Part shown: piece by piece, positions 40,525 to 40,661 of the stretch
How positions within the stretch are numbered: position 1 is the first letter of the stretch
Layout: each line of letters begins with the position of its first letter
IMG/VR virus record: IMGVR_UViG_3300036859_000195
Coordinates: 1 to 40,661 of that record
Reading direction: 5' to 3' (one strand)
Length of the DNA: 40,661 nt
Origin: a virus
The notes under the pieces: generated by a model
What the model was told of the DNA's origin: nothing
The model's database searches: none
Seen by the model: only the letters and a program-made list of their open reading frames with translations
Position numbers and translations under genes: made by a program

Positions 40525-40661
40525 CTGACACGGGAGATTCGAGATGGCTGACACCAGATTCACCTGCATCACCTGCATCACCTGCGGCCTCGCGCCCGCC
40601 TTCCACGGCTTCGACGACTGCCTCGAATGCGGAGCCGCGTATCTCATCGTCGACAGCGACC
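40525..40661. repeat. Right copy of the 137-bp end overlap
   Basis: Repeats bases 1-137 with one mismatch (40651 C versus 127 T). The early promoter at 40489-40517 lies just before it, which places that promoter upstream of gene 1. Confidence 0.9.
40544..40661 (+). CDS. Partial second copy of gene 1 (cut by the window end)
   Basis: Same ATG context and codons as 20-137. This copy exists only because of the end overlap and is not a second gene. Confidence 0.85.
   Translation, partial: MADTRFTCITCITCGLAPAFHGFDDCLECGAAYLIVDSD

Larger units (their letters stand above)
1..40661. mobile_element. Complete temperate P22-like podophage genome (circular map with short end overlap)
   Basis: Integrase, CI/Cro-like regulators, terminase, P22-type portal and coat, ejection proteins, tail spikes and lysis genes are all present. 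The first 137 bases recur at the end, as expected of a circular or circularly permuted assembly. No tail tube, tape measure or sheath gene is seen, which fits a short-tailed virion. No flanking bacterial genes are present. Confidence 0.93.

Noticed and set aside
1-40661. CRISPR array, tRNA or rRNA genes
   Set aside because: No regularly spaced repeats and no cloverleaf or rRNA-like segment was seen; the tmRNA-like 15 bp is only an attachment core.

Overview
The window is the complete genome, with a short overlap at the ends, of a temperate short-tailed (podovirus-like) phage of a GC-rich proteobacterium. Bases 1-137 recur at 40525-40661 with one mismatch, so the map is effectively a circle of about 40,524 bp. 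The head and tail genes follow the phage P22 order: small and large terminase, P22 gp1-type portal, scaffold, gp5-type coat, gp4- and gp10-type stabilisation proteins, three ejection-type proteins, tail spikes. High GC, many GTG starts and a probable attP core resembling a proteobacterial tmRNA/tRNA 3' end point to a Betaproteobacterium or Xanthomonadales-like host; this cannot be settled from sequence alone.

Right-hand control region (39,684-40,543): a Cro-like gene (minus strand) and a CI-like gene (plus strand) diverge around two operator-like sequences of the form TAGG....CCTA. Two more copies flank and overlap a near-consensus promoter (TTGACT, 17 bp, TAACAT) that reads across the join into gene 1. 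Plus-strand early operon (1-9,609): tiny overlapping genes, then an unusual block containing variable protein 1, a recombination nuclease, an OB-fold-like protein, a small protein, variable protein 2, avd, a template repeat, a reverse transcriptase, a small HTH-like gene and a terminator. More small genes follow, then an AlpA-like regulator, the integration region and a tyrosine integrase.

Minus-strand unit (39,917 down to 9,572): Cro-like and small regulators, a Gp49/66 family protein, a VRR-NUC nuclease, a VirE-type helicase, a Fis-like HTH protein, a GroES-like protein, the packaging and head genes, tail and ejection genes, two paralogous tail spike/fibre genes, the lysis genes (GH108 muramidase, holin-like and lipoprotein genes), a secreted Fn3-like protein and a terminal DNA-binding protein. 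One plus-strand acyltransferase gene (14,152-15,315) sits between the tail spike and lysis genes as a lysogenic-conversion gene.

The most striking system is a diversity-generating retroelement (DGR) with one template repeat (4963-5066) and two variable repeats (2153-2256 and 4287-4387) in two paralogous lectin-like proteins. VR1 differs from the template at 18 adenines and one T; VR2 differs at 17 adenines plus one 3-nt gap. The targets lie in the early recombination operon, not among the tail genes. A second notable signal is a perfect 14-bp palindrome matching the core of the bacterial chromosomal parS site (8008-8021), directly beside the putative attP.
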